Source: Alphaproteobacteria bacterium
Lineage (GTDB): Bacteria > Pseudomonadota > Alphaproteobacteria > Caulobacterales > Caulobacteraceae
DNA: 17,468 bases
Assembly (NCBI GenBank): GCA_018895795.1
Contig: JAHINZ010000446.1
Span: forward strand, 1-17,468
Direction of reading: 5' to 3'
Positions 1 to 6,930 of the stretch are shown one piece after another. A program made the translations under genes and the position numbers. Numbering within the stretch: position 1 is the stretch's first letter; every line of letters begins with the position of its first letter. Below the pieces are notes generated by a model, which saw nothing but the letters and a program-made list of their open reading frames with translations, ran no database searches and had not been told where the DNA came from.

Positions 1-39
1 CATCACACTATAGTTCGAGCCGGTCGAGACGCGGGTCAT
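1..39 (-). CDS. flgL: Hook-filament junction protein FlgL, N-terminal fragment (13 codons)
   Basis: Only the first 13 codons are inside the window, reading MTRVSTGSNYSVM from an ATG at 39-37 and running off the left edge in frame. The start lies 3 bp after the flgK stop codon, so the two genes are almost certainly co-transcribed and possibly translationally coupled. In the family, FlgL (HAP3) joins the FlgK layer to the flagellin filament, and its N-terminus begins in this flagellin-like way. The identification relies mainly on position after flgK, because 13 residues cannot be decisive. A flagellin-like gene of another name is the alternative. Confidence 0.7.
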   Translation of the reverse strand, partial: MTRVSTGSNYSVM

Positions 40-42
40 AGC

Positions 43-2160
43 TTATCTCACCATCGTGGTCAGGACATCGTACATGTCCTTGGACGCCTGGATCAGGCGG
101 GCGGAGGCGTTGAACGCCTGCTGATAGGTCGTCAGATTGATCAGTTCCTCGTCGAGATTGACCCCCTCCTGCGACTGGCGCTGGGTGTCGACCTCGGTGG
201 CGACGGCTTCGGCCGCATCCTTGCGGCTGGTGGCGGTGGCGGCCTTGCGCGCGATCGCGCCGCCGAAATCGGCGCCGTAGCGCAGGACGCTGGTCTTGGT
301 CGCCGTCGCGCCGCCCACGGCGGAGAAGTCGGTCGTGACGTCGCCGGACTTGGCGATGGCCAGGGCGCCGCGCCCGTCGCCGACGGCCAGGGCGTTCGCG
401 CCCGGCAGCGCGGCGAGGTTCAGCTTGGCGAAGGGCAGCAGGCTGGGATCGCCGTCCATCGCCGGATTGACGACGAAACGTTCGCCCCGGGTGCTGCGCT
501 CGGCGGGGCCCACGCCGAACAGCTGGGTGAACGAGGGCCCGCCCACCCCCCGCGCGGTGCTGTCGGACGCCACCGACAGGCTGGCGGTCGAGCCGGGATA
601 GGCGGTGAAGTTCATCTGGCCCTTGGCGTCCAGAGCGAAGGTCCCATACAGGCCCACGCCGCCGTTGCGGGCGTTCAGGGAGTCCAACAGGTCCTGCATC
701 GTACCGGCGGCGGGCACCGTGACATTGACGTCGCGAATGAGCCCGCCTTCGGCATCGGTGAGGCGCAGGGTGATCACATCACCCGACGTGAAGCCGTGAG
801 GGTCCGAAGCGGTCAGGCCGGTCTCATACGGCGAGAAGCTGCTGGTCTTGACGATGTCGTTCAGGCCGAAGAAGTGGCTGAACCCCTTGCCGATCTTGGT
901 TGCGGGGGTCGTCGGGTCGTCGGCGACCGCGACGCCGGCGCCGCCGCCGCCGGTCGCCGCCAGGCTCAGCGCGCCGTTGGTGAACGCCGCCGTGCCCTGG
1001 CCGCCCAGGGCGGTGTTCAGCTGGGCGATGAAGTCGCTGCTGGTGAAGGTGGGACCGGCGGCCCCGTTGACGGTCATCGTGCCCGCGTCGAAGTCGATCT
1101 CGACGCGCCGCTGGATCGCGCCGGCGGCGTCGGTGATGGCCACGGTGGTCTTGCCGGTGAAGCCGCTCAGCGCGGTCGTCGCGTCCAGCCCCGTATTGCG
1201 CCCGGTCAGGGAGGCCGGAGCGGGCGCCGATGAGGCGGCGTTGGAGGCGCGGTTCAATTCCTCGGCCGCGCGGCTGACGAATTCGCCCAGCTGGTCGGAC
1301 AGGTTGGGCAGCTCGGTGTTGCGCAGCTCCAGCAGCCCCTTGATCTCGCCGCTGGAGATGTTCAGCGCGACGGGAGTGTTGCCGCCGTTGGCCTGGATCA
1401 CCTGCAGAAAGCCCGTCGCCGTGCTCGAGGTCTGATAGGACACCACGGCCGCGCCGTCGCCGGCCAGGCTGAGACCCTCGGTCGAGCGGACGATCACGCC
1501 GCCGTTGGTGCGCTGGCTGATCTGGATGTTCATCAGCTTGGACAGGTCGTCGATCAGGCCGCTCTGGACGTTTTCCGCGCCCGTGGCGTCGGTGCCGGTG
1601 ACCTTGGCCCGGGTGATGTCGGTGTTCAGGCCGTTGATCTGCTGCAGCAGATCATTGACCTGACTGACGCCCGAGGCGATGCGATGGTCGACATCCTTGC
1701 CCAGGCTGGAAAGCGACGAGGTGATCCGGCTGGACTCGCTGAGGAAGCCGTCCACGCTGGTCAGGGCCTGAGTGCGCAGCAGGTTGGACGTGGGATCGTC
1801 CGAGGCCTTGGAGAAGGCCGAAAAGACGTCATCCAAGGCGCCGAAGAAGCTGTTTTCGCCGCTCGGGTCGCCAAACAGGTTCTGGGCGGTGTCGAGCACC
1901 GAGGCCAGGGTGGAGGCGCGGCCGGAGTCGGACACGGCGTTCAGGCTGGCCGATTGCAGGAACCGGTCGGTCGCTCGCTTGATCGCGTCGATATGGACGC
2001 CGACGCCCATGCCGTTGGAGATCAGGTTGGACTGGGAGACCGTCTTGCGGACGTAACCCTTGGTATTGACGTTGGCGATGTTGTCCGAGACGACGCGCAT
2101 GCCCGTCTGGGCCGCCAGCATCCCCGAAGTCGCCGTATTCATGATGGCGGTCAAAGACAT
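43..2160 (-). CDS. flgK: Flagellar hook-associated protein 1 (FlgK / HAP1)
   Basis: A 705-residue hook-filament junction protein, exported by the flagellar secretion system and placed at the distal end of the hook. The N-terminus has the rod/hook-family signature SDNIANVNTKGY at residues 25-36. The last 40 residues carry the matching C-terminal signature (LTTYQQAFNASARLIQASKD), and the two ends pack together as coiled coil in this family. The large middle, about residues 300-590, is Ala/Gly/Thr-rich and variable, which makes the protein longer than the roughly 550 residues of enteric FlgK. An in-frame ATG 13 codons upstream is less likely: the chosen start has CAGGAG at 2173-2168 with a 7-nt gap. 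The gene is followed 3 bp later by flgL and is divergent from fliK. A sigma-54-type promoter lies about 150 bp upstream. In C. crescentus this gene is the classical flaN, driven by sigma-54 and FlbD. Confidence 0.96.
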   Translation of the reverse strand: MSLTAIMNTATSGMLAAQTGMRVVSDNIANVNTKGYVRKTVSQSNLISNGMGVGVHIDAIKRATDRFLQSASLNAVSDSGRASTLASVLDTAQNLFGDPSGENSFFGALDDVFSAFSKASDDPTSNLLRTQALTSVDGFLSESSRITSSLSSLGKDVDHRIASGVSQVNDLLQQINGLNTDITRAKVTGTDATGAENVQSGLIDDLSKLMNIQISQRTNGGVIVRSTEGLSLAGDGAAVVSYQTSSTATGFLQVIQANGGNTPVALNISSGEIKGLLELRNTELPNLSDQLGEFVSRAAEELNRASNAASSAPAPASLTGRNTGLDATTALSGFTGKTTVAITDAAGAIQRRVEIDFDAGTMTVNGAAGPTFTSSDFIAQLNTALGGQGTAAFTNGALSLAATGGGGAGVAVADDPTTPATKIGKGFSHFFGLNDIVKTSSFSPYETGLTASDPHGFTSGDVITLRLTDAEGGLIRDVNVTVPAAGTMQDLLDSLNARNGGVGLYGTFALDAKGQMNFTAYPGSTASLSVASDSTARGVGGPSFTQLFGVGPAERSTRGERFVVNPAMDGDPSLLPFAKLNLAALPGANALAVGDGRGALAIAKSGDVTTDFSAVGGATATKTSVLRYGADFGGAIARKAATATSRKDAAEAVATEVDTQRQSQEGVNLDEELINLTTYQQAFNASARLIQASKDMYDVLTTMVR

Positions 2161-2279
2161 GCGATCGCTCCTGTCCGCTCGGCAATCGGTGAACCCCACG
2201 ACGAGCCCTTGCCCGGCGAAAACTGCCGGGCGGGGGAAGGGTCAATGCCCTCGATATGTGCCAAGCCATTGGAATTCAT
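2151..2279 (-). CDS. Upstream ORF in the flgK leader, 42 codons, overlapping the flgK start
   Basis: It reads MNSNGLAHIEG... for 42 codons and ends with the TGA at 2153-2151, which lies within the first codons of flgK (ATGTCTTTGA). It is preceded by GGAAGAA at 2292-2286, 6 nt from its ATG, a good ribosome binding site. Its ATG is the first in this frame downstream of the proposed sigma-54 transcription start near 2311. The peptide has no signal, membrane segment or recognisable domain, and half of its coding DNA is also the ftr-like site. This may be a leader ORF that couples translation to flgK, or it may be chance. Expression is not shown by the sequence. Confidence 0.4.
   Translation of the reverse strand: MNSNGLAHIEGIDPSPARQFSPGKGSSWGSPIAERTGAIACL
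2211..2231. promoter_or_regulatory. FlbD (ftr)-like inverted repeat, site A
   Basis: This is a perfect 7-bp inverted repeat, GCCCGGC-N7-GCCGGGC, with an A-rich spacer (GAAAACT). It resembles the ftr elements bound by FlbD in Caulobacter. Relative to the proposed flgK transcription start near 2311, its centre is about 90 bp downstream. That fits the published finding that the divergent flaN/flbG promoters of C. crescentus need ftr sites downstream of the flaN start. It could instead form a hairpin in the flgK leader RNA. FlbD binding is inferred. Confidence 0.65.
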
Positions 2280-2322
2280 GGCGGTTTCTTCCAGTCGCCG
2301 GGTAGTCGGCAGGGTGTCATGC

Positions 2323-2337
2323 GCAAGGAGGGCGCCA
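2323..2337 (-). promoter_or_regulatory. Sigma-54 (-24/-12) promoter for flgK-flgL
   Basis: On the minus strand the sequence is TGGCGC-N5-TTGC, one mismatch from the Caulobacter consensus TGGCAC-N5-TTGC. The invariant GG and GC are 10 bp apart. Transcription should start near 2311, giving a leader of about 150 nt before flgK. Both ftr-like sites lie roughly 90 bp from that start, one on each side. Confidence 0.75.
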
Positions 2338-2391
2338 AGTCGGGGCGTGACCCGGCGACGCGGCAGTTCAAGCCCTCGCAGCGCCATTCGA

Positions 2392-2410
2392 CTCGGCAAA
2401 AAACGCCGCC
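2392..2410. promoter_or_regulatory. FlbD (ftr)-like site B
   Basis: CTCGGC-AAAAAAC-GCCGCC matches site A at 13 of 19 positions, with the same CGGC-N7-GCCG skeleton and an A-tract spacer. It lies about 100-120 bp upstream of the proposed fliK start site near 2511, the usual distance for an NtrC-family enhancer. It lies about 90 bp upstream of the flgK start site, so it could serve both promoters. A GACTC (CcrM-type GANTC) at 2390-2394 overlaps its left edge. The stretch 2411-2480 is AT-rich and is where an IHF bend would be expected, but I found no clean IHF consensus. Confidence 0.55.
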
Positions 2411-2484
2411 GACAGACCGATTTTGATCCGTAAACAAGGTCTTAAAGTCAATAAAATCATGGCGATAGGTATGAAAACGCCACT

Positions 2485-2500
2485 TGGCCCGTGGGTTGCT
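2485..2500 (+). promoter_or_regulatory. Sigma-54 (-24/-12) promoter for fliK-flgD-flgE
   Basis: The sequence TGGCCC-GTGGG-TTGCT is one mismatch from TGGCAC-N5-TTGC, with the essential GG and GC separated by 10 bp. Transcription should start near 2511, about 54 nt before the fliK ATG. In C. crescentus the hook operon at this position is sigma-54- and FlbD-dependent. Confidence 0.85.
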
Positions 2501-2564
2501 GATGAGTGTTCGACCAAAGGCGCGTTCGTCATGAACCGCCGCGCACAACGGACCGAGACCACGA

Positions 2565-4331
2565 ATGACCGTGATCGCCGCCCCTGCCGCTCCTCTACCT
2601 GTCGCCCCTGTCTCGTCGGCCGGCGGACTGGGCGCCGACGGTTTCGACTCGCTTCTGGCCATCTCGGCTAGGAATGACGAGCCCAAGCCCGCGCCGGCCC
2701 CGCCGGCGAAAAGCGCCGCCAAGAGCGCGGACAAGACTTCCGACAAGACCGCAGCCAAGGCGGACAGGTCGGATAAGGCGGACAAGGCCGCCGGCAATGC
2801 CGACCATGTGGCCGACAAGGCCGATGACGCCGCCGCCCTGGCCAAGGCCGAAGCGGAAGCCGCCGACGCCGACAAGGCCGAGGCCGCCGCCCAGGCCGAC
2901 GCCGCGGCGCTCGCCGCCGCCAACCTGCTCGCGGCGATGACCCCGCAGGCCGAGCCCCCGGTCCTCGCTCCGGCTGTTCCGGAGACGGGCGCTTCGGCTC
3001 TGACCGCCGCCGCCCAGGCCGCCGCAGACGCCGTCGTGGTCGCCGCGCCCGCGCTTTCCAACCCGCCTGTCGCGCCGCCGACGGCCGCCGAGGCCGGCGC
3101 CGCGCAACTGGCGCTGGAAGCGGCCGCCGCGCTCGACGCCGCGGCCTCGACGCCGACCGTGACCGCCGATGCGACGCCTGTCGAGAAGCCCGCCGCGCCG
3201 CCGACCGCCGCGCCGCCGATCGCCGCCGCCGCCGCCGATGTGAAGACCGCCGCCCAGGTCGCTCAGGCCGCCCCGGCCGCGATCGAAATTCCTCAAGCCG
3301 CCCTGCTGGAAACGCCGATCCCCGCCGCCGACGTCGGTCTTGACGCCGCGGCGCTAGAGGCTCTGGCCGCGCCGATCGCCGAACCGGCCAAGGCCGCGCC
3401 CAAGGCGGCCGCGCCGGTCGCCGCCGCGCCCTTGGACGCGCCGCCGGTCGCCGCTGAACCCCTTCTGGCCGCCGCGCCGGTCGAGGCCCCGCCGGTCCTC
3501 GCGCCGCCGGTCGCCGACGCCGCTCCGGTGGTGGCCGACGCCGCGCCGACGATCGCCCAGGTCGCGGGCGCGCCGGTCGTCAAGGTGACCACGACGGCCA
3601 CGGCGGCCGCCAACGCCGAGCCTGCCCCGTCGACCGACGGCGAGCCGGTCAAGATCGCCGGCGTCCCGGTCGCGACGATGTCCGACCAGCCCGGCGCCGG
3701 TCAGGGCGAGACGAGCTCGCAAGGCCAGGGTCACGCCTCCGCCGAAGCCCTGGTCGCCGCCGCGAGCGATGTCGCCGCGACGCCGGACGCCCCGACCCTT
3801 TCTCAGGCCGCCGCCGCGCCGATCGTCGCGGCCGCCGTCGCCCCGCCGCCCCTCCGGGCCGAGACGCGAGGCTCGCCGGAAACGGTGGCTCAGCTGTCGG
3901 CCGAGATCCTCAAGAAACTGGACGCCCAGACCACCCGTTTCGACGTCGCCCTGACGCCGGAAGGTCTGGGCAAGGTCGATGTTCGCATCGAGATCGGCCG
4001 CCACGGCGCGCTGACCGCTTCGATGGCCTTCGACACCGCCCAGGCGGCCGCCGAGCTGCGGGGCAAGTCCAGCGAACTGCGCCAGGCCCTCTCGCAGGCC
4101 GGCTTCACCGTCGACGAAAACGCCCTGCGCTTCGACGTGTCGAGCCAGGGCGGCGGGCAGAGCAACCAGAACGCCTTCTTCAATTTCAACGGCGGCGAAG
4201 ACGGCCGCCGGGCCTGGTCGGGCAAGGCCTTCCAGACCGCCGAGACCGTCGACCCGATCACCCTTTCCCCTTCAGACCTGCTGCCGGGCCTCCGCATGGC
4301 TCCCGACAGCGGTCTGGACATTCGCATCTAG
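2565..4331 (+). CDS. fliK: Flagellar hook-length control protein (FliK-like)
   Basis: A 588-residue protein and first gene of the hook operon. The C-terminal domain, about residues 440-530, has the FliK hook-length-control pattern, including FDVALTPEGLGKVDVRIEIG and then a long amphipathic helix. In the family this domain contacts FlhB and switches export specificity once the hook is long enough. Residues 40-120 are Lys/Ala/Asp-rich. Residues 120-440 are an Ala/Pro-rich, repetitive and probably extended region, in keeping with a molecular ruler. The N-terminus would be the export signal. The ATG at 2565 has only a weak ribosome binding site (GACCGAG). An out-of-frame ATG at 2531 lies between the promoter and this start. 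The stop codon is 11 bp before flgD. In C. crescentus the first gene of this operon has also been called flbG. Confidence 0.9.
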   Translation: MTVIAAPAAPLPVAPVSSAGGLGADGFDSLLAISARNDEPKPAPAPPAKSAAKSADKTSDKTAAKADRSDKADKAAGNADHVADKADDAAALAKAEAEAADADKAEAAAQADAAALAAANLLAAMTPQAEPPVLAPAVPETGASALTAAAQAAADAVVVAAPALSNPPVAPPTAAEAGAAQLALEAAAALDAAASTPTVTADATPVEKPAAPPTAAPPIAAAAADVKTAAQVAQAAPAAIEIPQAALLETPIPAADVGLDAAALEALAAPIAEPAKAAPKAAAPVAAAPLDAPPVAAEPLLAAAPVEAPPVLAPPVADAAPVVADAAPTIAQVAGAPVVKVTTTATAAANAEPAPSTDGEPVKIAGVPVATMSDQPGAGQGETSSQGQGHASAEALVAAASDVAATPDAPTLSQAAAAPIVAAAVAPPPLRAETRGSPETVAQLSAEILKKLDAQTTRFDVALTPEGLGKVDVRIEIGRHGALTASMAFDTAQAAAELRGKSSELRQALSQAGFTVDENALRFDVSSQGGGQSNQNAFFNFNGGEDGRRAWSGKAFQTAETVDPITLSPSDLLPGLRMAPDSGLDIRI

Positions 4332-4342
4332 AGGCTCTCGAC

Positions 4343-5122
4343 ATGACCTCCACGGCTTCCACCTACGCCCAGATCAACAACGCCAATGTCTCGTCGGTGA
4401 CGACGAGCACCAACGCGGTCGACAAGATCAACAAGTCGCGCACGTCGCTCGCCACCAACGAGCAGACGTTCCTGAAGCTGCTGACCACCCAGCTGAAGAA
4501 CCAGGATCCTCTGCAGCCGACCGATACGGCCCAGATGACCAGCCAGATCACCCAGATGACCGGGGTCGAGCAGCAACTGGTCACCAACGACCTGCTGGCC
4601 GCCCTGGTCGGCATGAACACCGGCTCGGGTCTGTCCGAGGCTGTGGGCATGATGGACAAGCTGGTGACGGCCGAAACCCCCACCTCGACCCTGAAGGATA
4701 AGGAAGCCACCTTCGTCTACAGTCAGGCGGGCGCGGCGACGAGCGTGAAGGTCGAAATCACCAACGCGGCCGGCAAGGTCGTCCGCACCATCACACCCGA
4801 CGATCTGAAGAGCGGCTCCCACACCTACAAGTGGGACGGCAAGGACGACCGCGGCGTCCAGCTGGAGGACGGCGGCGCCTATACGGCCAAGGTCACGGCC
4901 TCGGCCGCGGACGGCAAGGCGATCACCACCAAGTCGGCGGGTCGCATCCAGGGCGTCGTCACCGCCATCGACAATTCCACCGGCAAGTCCATGCTGACCA
5001 TCAACGGAACCCAGGTCGCCCTGGACCTGGTGATCGGCGTCACCAATCCGCTGGCCCCCGCCGTGGCCGCGAACGCAACCACCACCACCACCACGACCCC
5101 GAATACGGCGGCCGCGGCCTAA
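4343..5122 (+). CDS. flgD: Flagellar hook capping protein FlgD
   Basis: A 259-residue scaffold protein needed for hook assembly: it sits at the growing tip and is later displaced. The N-terminal family signature is at residues 42-84 (TFLKLLTTQLKNQDPLQP, then TSQITQMTGVEQQL). Residues 110-195 look like the FlgD Ig/tudor domain, including YKWDGKDDRGVQLEDGGAYT. The protein ends in an unusual NAT7PNTA4 tail encoded partly by an ACC repeat. The start at 4343 follows a GAGG 5' element that overlaps the fliK stop, so the gene is co-transcribed with fliK. It is followed by a 122-bp gap holding two hairpins before flgE. Confidence 0.96.
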   Translation: MTSTASTYAQINNANVSSVTTSTNAVDKINKSRTSLATNEQTFLKLLTTQLKNQDPLQPTDTAQMTSQITQMTGVEQQLVTNDLLAALVGMNTGSGLSEAVGMMDKLVTAETPTSTLKDKEATFVYSQAGAATSVKVEITNAAGKVVRTITPDDLKSGSHTYKWDGKDDRGVQLEDGGAYTAKVTASAADGKAITTKSAGRIQGVVTAIDNSTGKSMLTINGTQVALDLVIGVTNPLAPAVAANATTTTTTTPNTAAAA

Positions 5123-5244
5123 ACCCCCTGCACAGGGCGTCAGAATGACGCCGACGCGGCTTTCCAGGAACGGTTCCTGCCGAGCCCAAACGCAAACCGC
5201 GCCGAACCCCTCCGTCATTTGACTTTCAACGCAGGAATTTCGTC
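5123..5244 (+). other. flgD-flgE spacer with two perfect inverted repeats
   Basis: The first repeat is GGCGTCA-GAA-TGACGCC at 5136-5152. The second is CAGGAAC-G-GTTCCTG at 5165-5179, best folded as a 6-bp stem with a CGG loop. Neither is followed by a T-run, so ordinary intrinsic termination is unlikely. They sit 66 nt or more upstream of the flgE start. They could protect or process the mRNA so that flgE, needed in far more copies than flgD, is expressed separately. No promoter of the sigma-54 type was found in this spacer. Confidence 0.6.
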
Positions 5245-6930
5245 ATGAGCATCAACAGCGCCATGCTTTCGGGCGTCTCGGGCCTCATCGCCAACTCGTC
5301 CGCCCTGGCCGCGATCTCGGACAACATCGCCAACGTCAACACGGTCGGCTACAAGCGCAGCAGCGCCAATTTCTCGACCCTGGTCACGTCCCAGAGCAAG
5401 AACGCCACCTACAGCGCCGGCGGCGTCAAGTCGCAGACCCACCAGTTCATCAGCCAGCAGGGTCTGACCCAGTCGACGACGTCGAACCTTGACCTGTCGA
5501 TCGCCGGGGCCGGCTTCTTCGTGGGCACCCTCAAGCCTGAGGGCCTGACCGCCACCGACACCCGCTCGTTCACCCGCGCCGGCTCGTTCCAGCTGGACAA
5601 TCTGGGCTATCTGAAGAACGACGCCGGGCTCTACATGCAGGGCTGGCTGGCTGATCCGGTGACCGGCGACATCACGCCCGACCCGTCGGACCTGACCCAG
5701 CTGAACTCGATCAATGTCGGCTCGGTGGGCGGCACGGCCGAAAAGACCACCCGTGCGGCGGTCAACGCCAACCTGCGGTCGGAGCAGCCTCTGGCGGCCC
5801 AGTCCAAGTTCGGTATCACCAAGGCCAATGTGGCCGACAGCTCCCTGGCGAGCGCCAACTACACGATTTCCTATTCGCCAACCGCCACGGCCAACCAGTA
5901 CAATGTCGAGATCAAGAAGGGCACCTCGGTCATCGGCACCGGCACGGCCCTCTACGCGGCCGGCGCAGGCGGCGCCTTCGTATCGGGCACGGGCATCATG
6001 GCCGCCGTGCCGATCGATGTCAGCGGCACCGGCGCGGGCACGCCAACCGTGCCGATCGCCTCGCTGGGCCTGGACACGGCCACCGACCTGCAGACCGGCA
6101 ACCTGTACGACGTCACGACCAACTCGATGTCGGCCTACGCCCTGGACAACACCAAGGGCGTGAAGCCGGACTTCGAGATCCAGGTCCCTGTCTCCGACTC
6201 CAAGGGCGGCCAGCGCACGGTCACCCTGTCGCTGCTCAAGAGCGACGTCCCCAATGAATGGTACGCCGAACTGCGGACCAAGCCCGGCGACCTGGACAAT
6301 GTCGCCAACGGCCTGATCAGTTCCGGCCGCATCACCTTCACCACGGACGGCAAGCTGGCCTCGGTCGGCAACCTGTTCGGCGGCACCAACCCCACCTCCA
6401 TCACCCTGGCGGCGTCCGACCCGATCAGCACCGGCACGGCGCCGCGTTGGTCCGACGGCCTGGGCATCGACGCCCAGACCATCCAGCTGGACCTGGCCAA
6501 CGCCGCCGGCGGCTTGACCCAGTACAACAGCCAGTCGGTCGTCCAGTCGGTGAACACCAACGGCACCGCCTTCGGCAATCTGACCAATATCGAGGTCGAC
6601 GACCAAGGCTATGTCTCGGCGATTTTCGACAACGGCGTCACGCGCCGGATCGCCCAGGTGGCCGTCGCGACGTTCTCCAATCCGAACGGCCTGAAGGGCG
6701 TGAACGGCAACGCCTATCGGGTCACCAATGAAAGCGGCACCTACAGCCTCAAGACTCCGGGGCAGGGTGGGGCGGGTTCTATCGCGCCTTCGACCCTAGA
6801 AGCCTCGACTGTCGATCTGTCCACTGAGTTCACGGGGCTGATCACGACGCAGAGGGCCTATTCGGCATCATCGAAAATCATCACTACAGCTGATCAGATG
6901 CTTGAGGAGCTCTTGAGCATTAAGCGCTAA
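5245..6930 (+). CDS. flgE: Flagellar hook protein FlgE
   Basis: A 561-residue hook subunit. The N-terminus MSINSAMLSGVSGLIANSSA leads into the rod/hook signature SDNIANVNTVGY at residues 25-36. The last 35 residues match the C-terminal helix of the family (FTGLITTQRAYSASSKIITT). The middle holds the variable surface domains (about residues 150-430). The length fits Caulobacter-type hook proteins and exceeds the roughly 400 residues of enteric FlgE. The start is supported by GCAGGA at 5231-5236. It is the last gene of the fliK-flgD-flgE group. From about position 6785 to the stop the codon choice changes visibly, with CTA, ACT, ACA, GCA, AGG and TTG appearing where the rest of the gene is strongly GC-ending. 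The reading frame stays intact and the conserved motif is complete. Confidence 0.97.
   Translation: MSINSAMLSGVSGLIANSSALAAISDNIANVNTVGYKRSSANFSTLVTSQSKNATYSAGGVKSQTHQFISQQGLTQSTTSNLDLSIAGAGFFVGTLKPEGLTATDTRSFTRAGSFQLDNLGYLKNDAGLYMQGWLADPVTGDITPDPSDLTQLNSINVGSVGGTAEKTTRAAVNANLRSEQPLAAQSKFGITKANVADSSLASANYTISYSPTATANQYNVEIKKGTSVIGTGTALYAAGAGGAFVSGTGIMAAVPIDVSGTGAGTPTVPIASLGLDTATDLQTGNLYDVTTNSMSAYALDNTKGVKPDFEIQVPVSDSKGGQRTVTLSLLKSDVPNEWYAELRTKPGDLDNVANGLISSGRITFTTDGKLASVGNLFGGTNPTSITLAASDPISTGTAPRWSDGLGIDAQTIQLDLANAAGGLTQYNSQSVVQSVNTNGTAFGNLTNIEVDDQGYVSAIFDNGVTRRIAQVAVATFSNPNGLKGVNGNAYRVTNESGTYSLKTPGQGGAGSIAPSTLEASTVDLSTEFTGLITTQRAYSASSKIITTADQMLEELLSIKR

Noticed and set aside
2261..2276. TGGCAC on the minus strand as a second flgK sigma-54 promoter
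   Set aside because: The bases at the -12 position do not give TTGC at the required spacing (GG to GC is 12 rather than 10).
2430..2465. IHF site between ftr-like site B and the fliK promoter
   Set aside because: The region is AT-rich as expected, but neither strand matches WATCAA-N4-TTR closely enough to call.
2276..3061. Ala/Ser-rich antisense frame across the fliK start and promoter
   Set aside because: Its composition mirrors the repetitive Ala codons of fliK. It covers the divergent promoter region and has no supported start.
5215..6606. 463-codon open frame antisense to flgE
   Set aside because: No family resemblance. flgE has both terminal signatures and a ribosome binding site.
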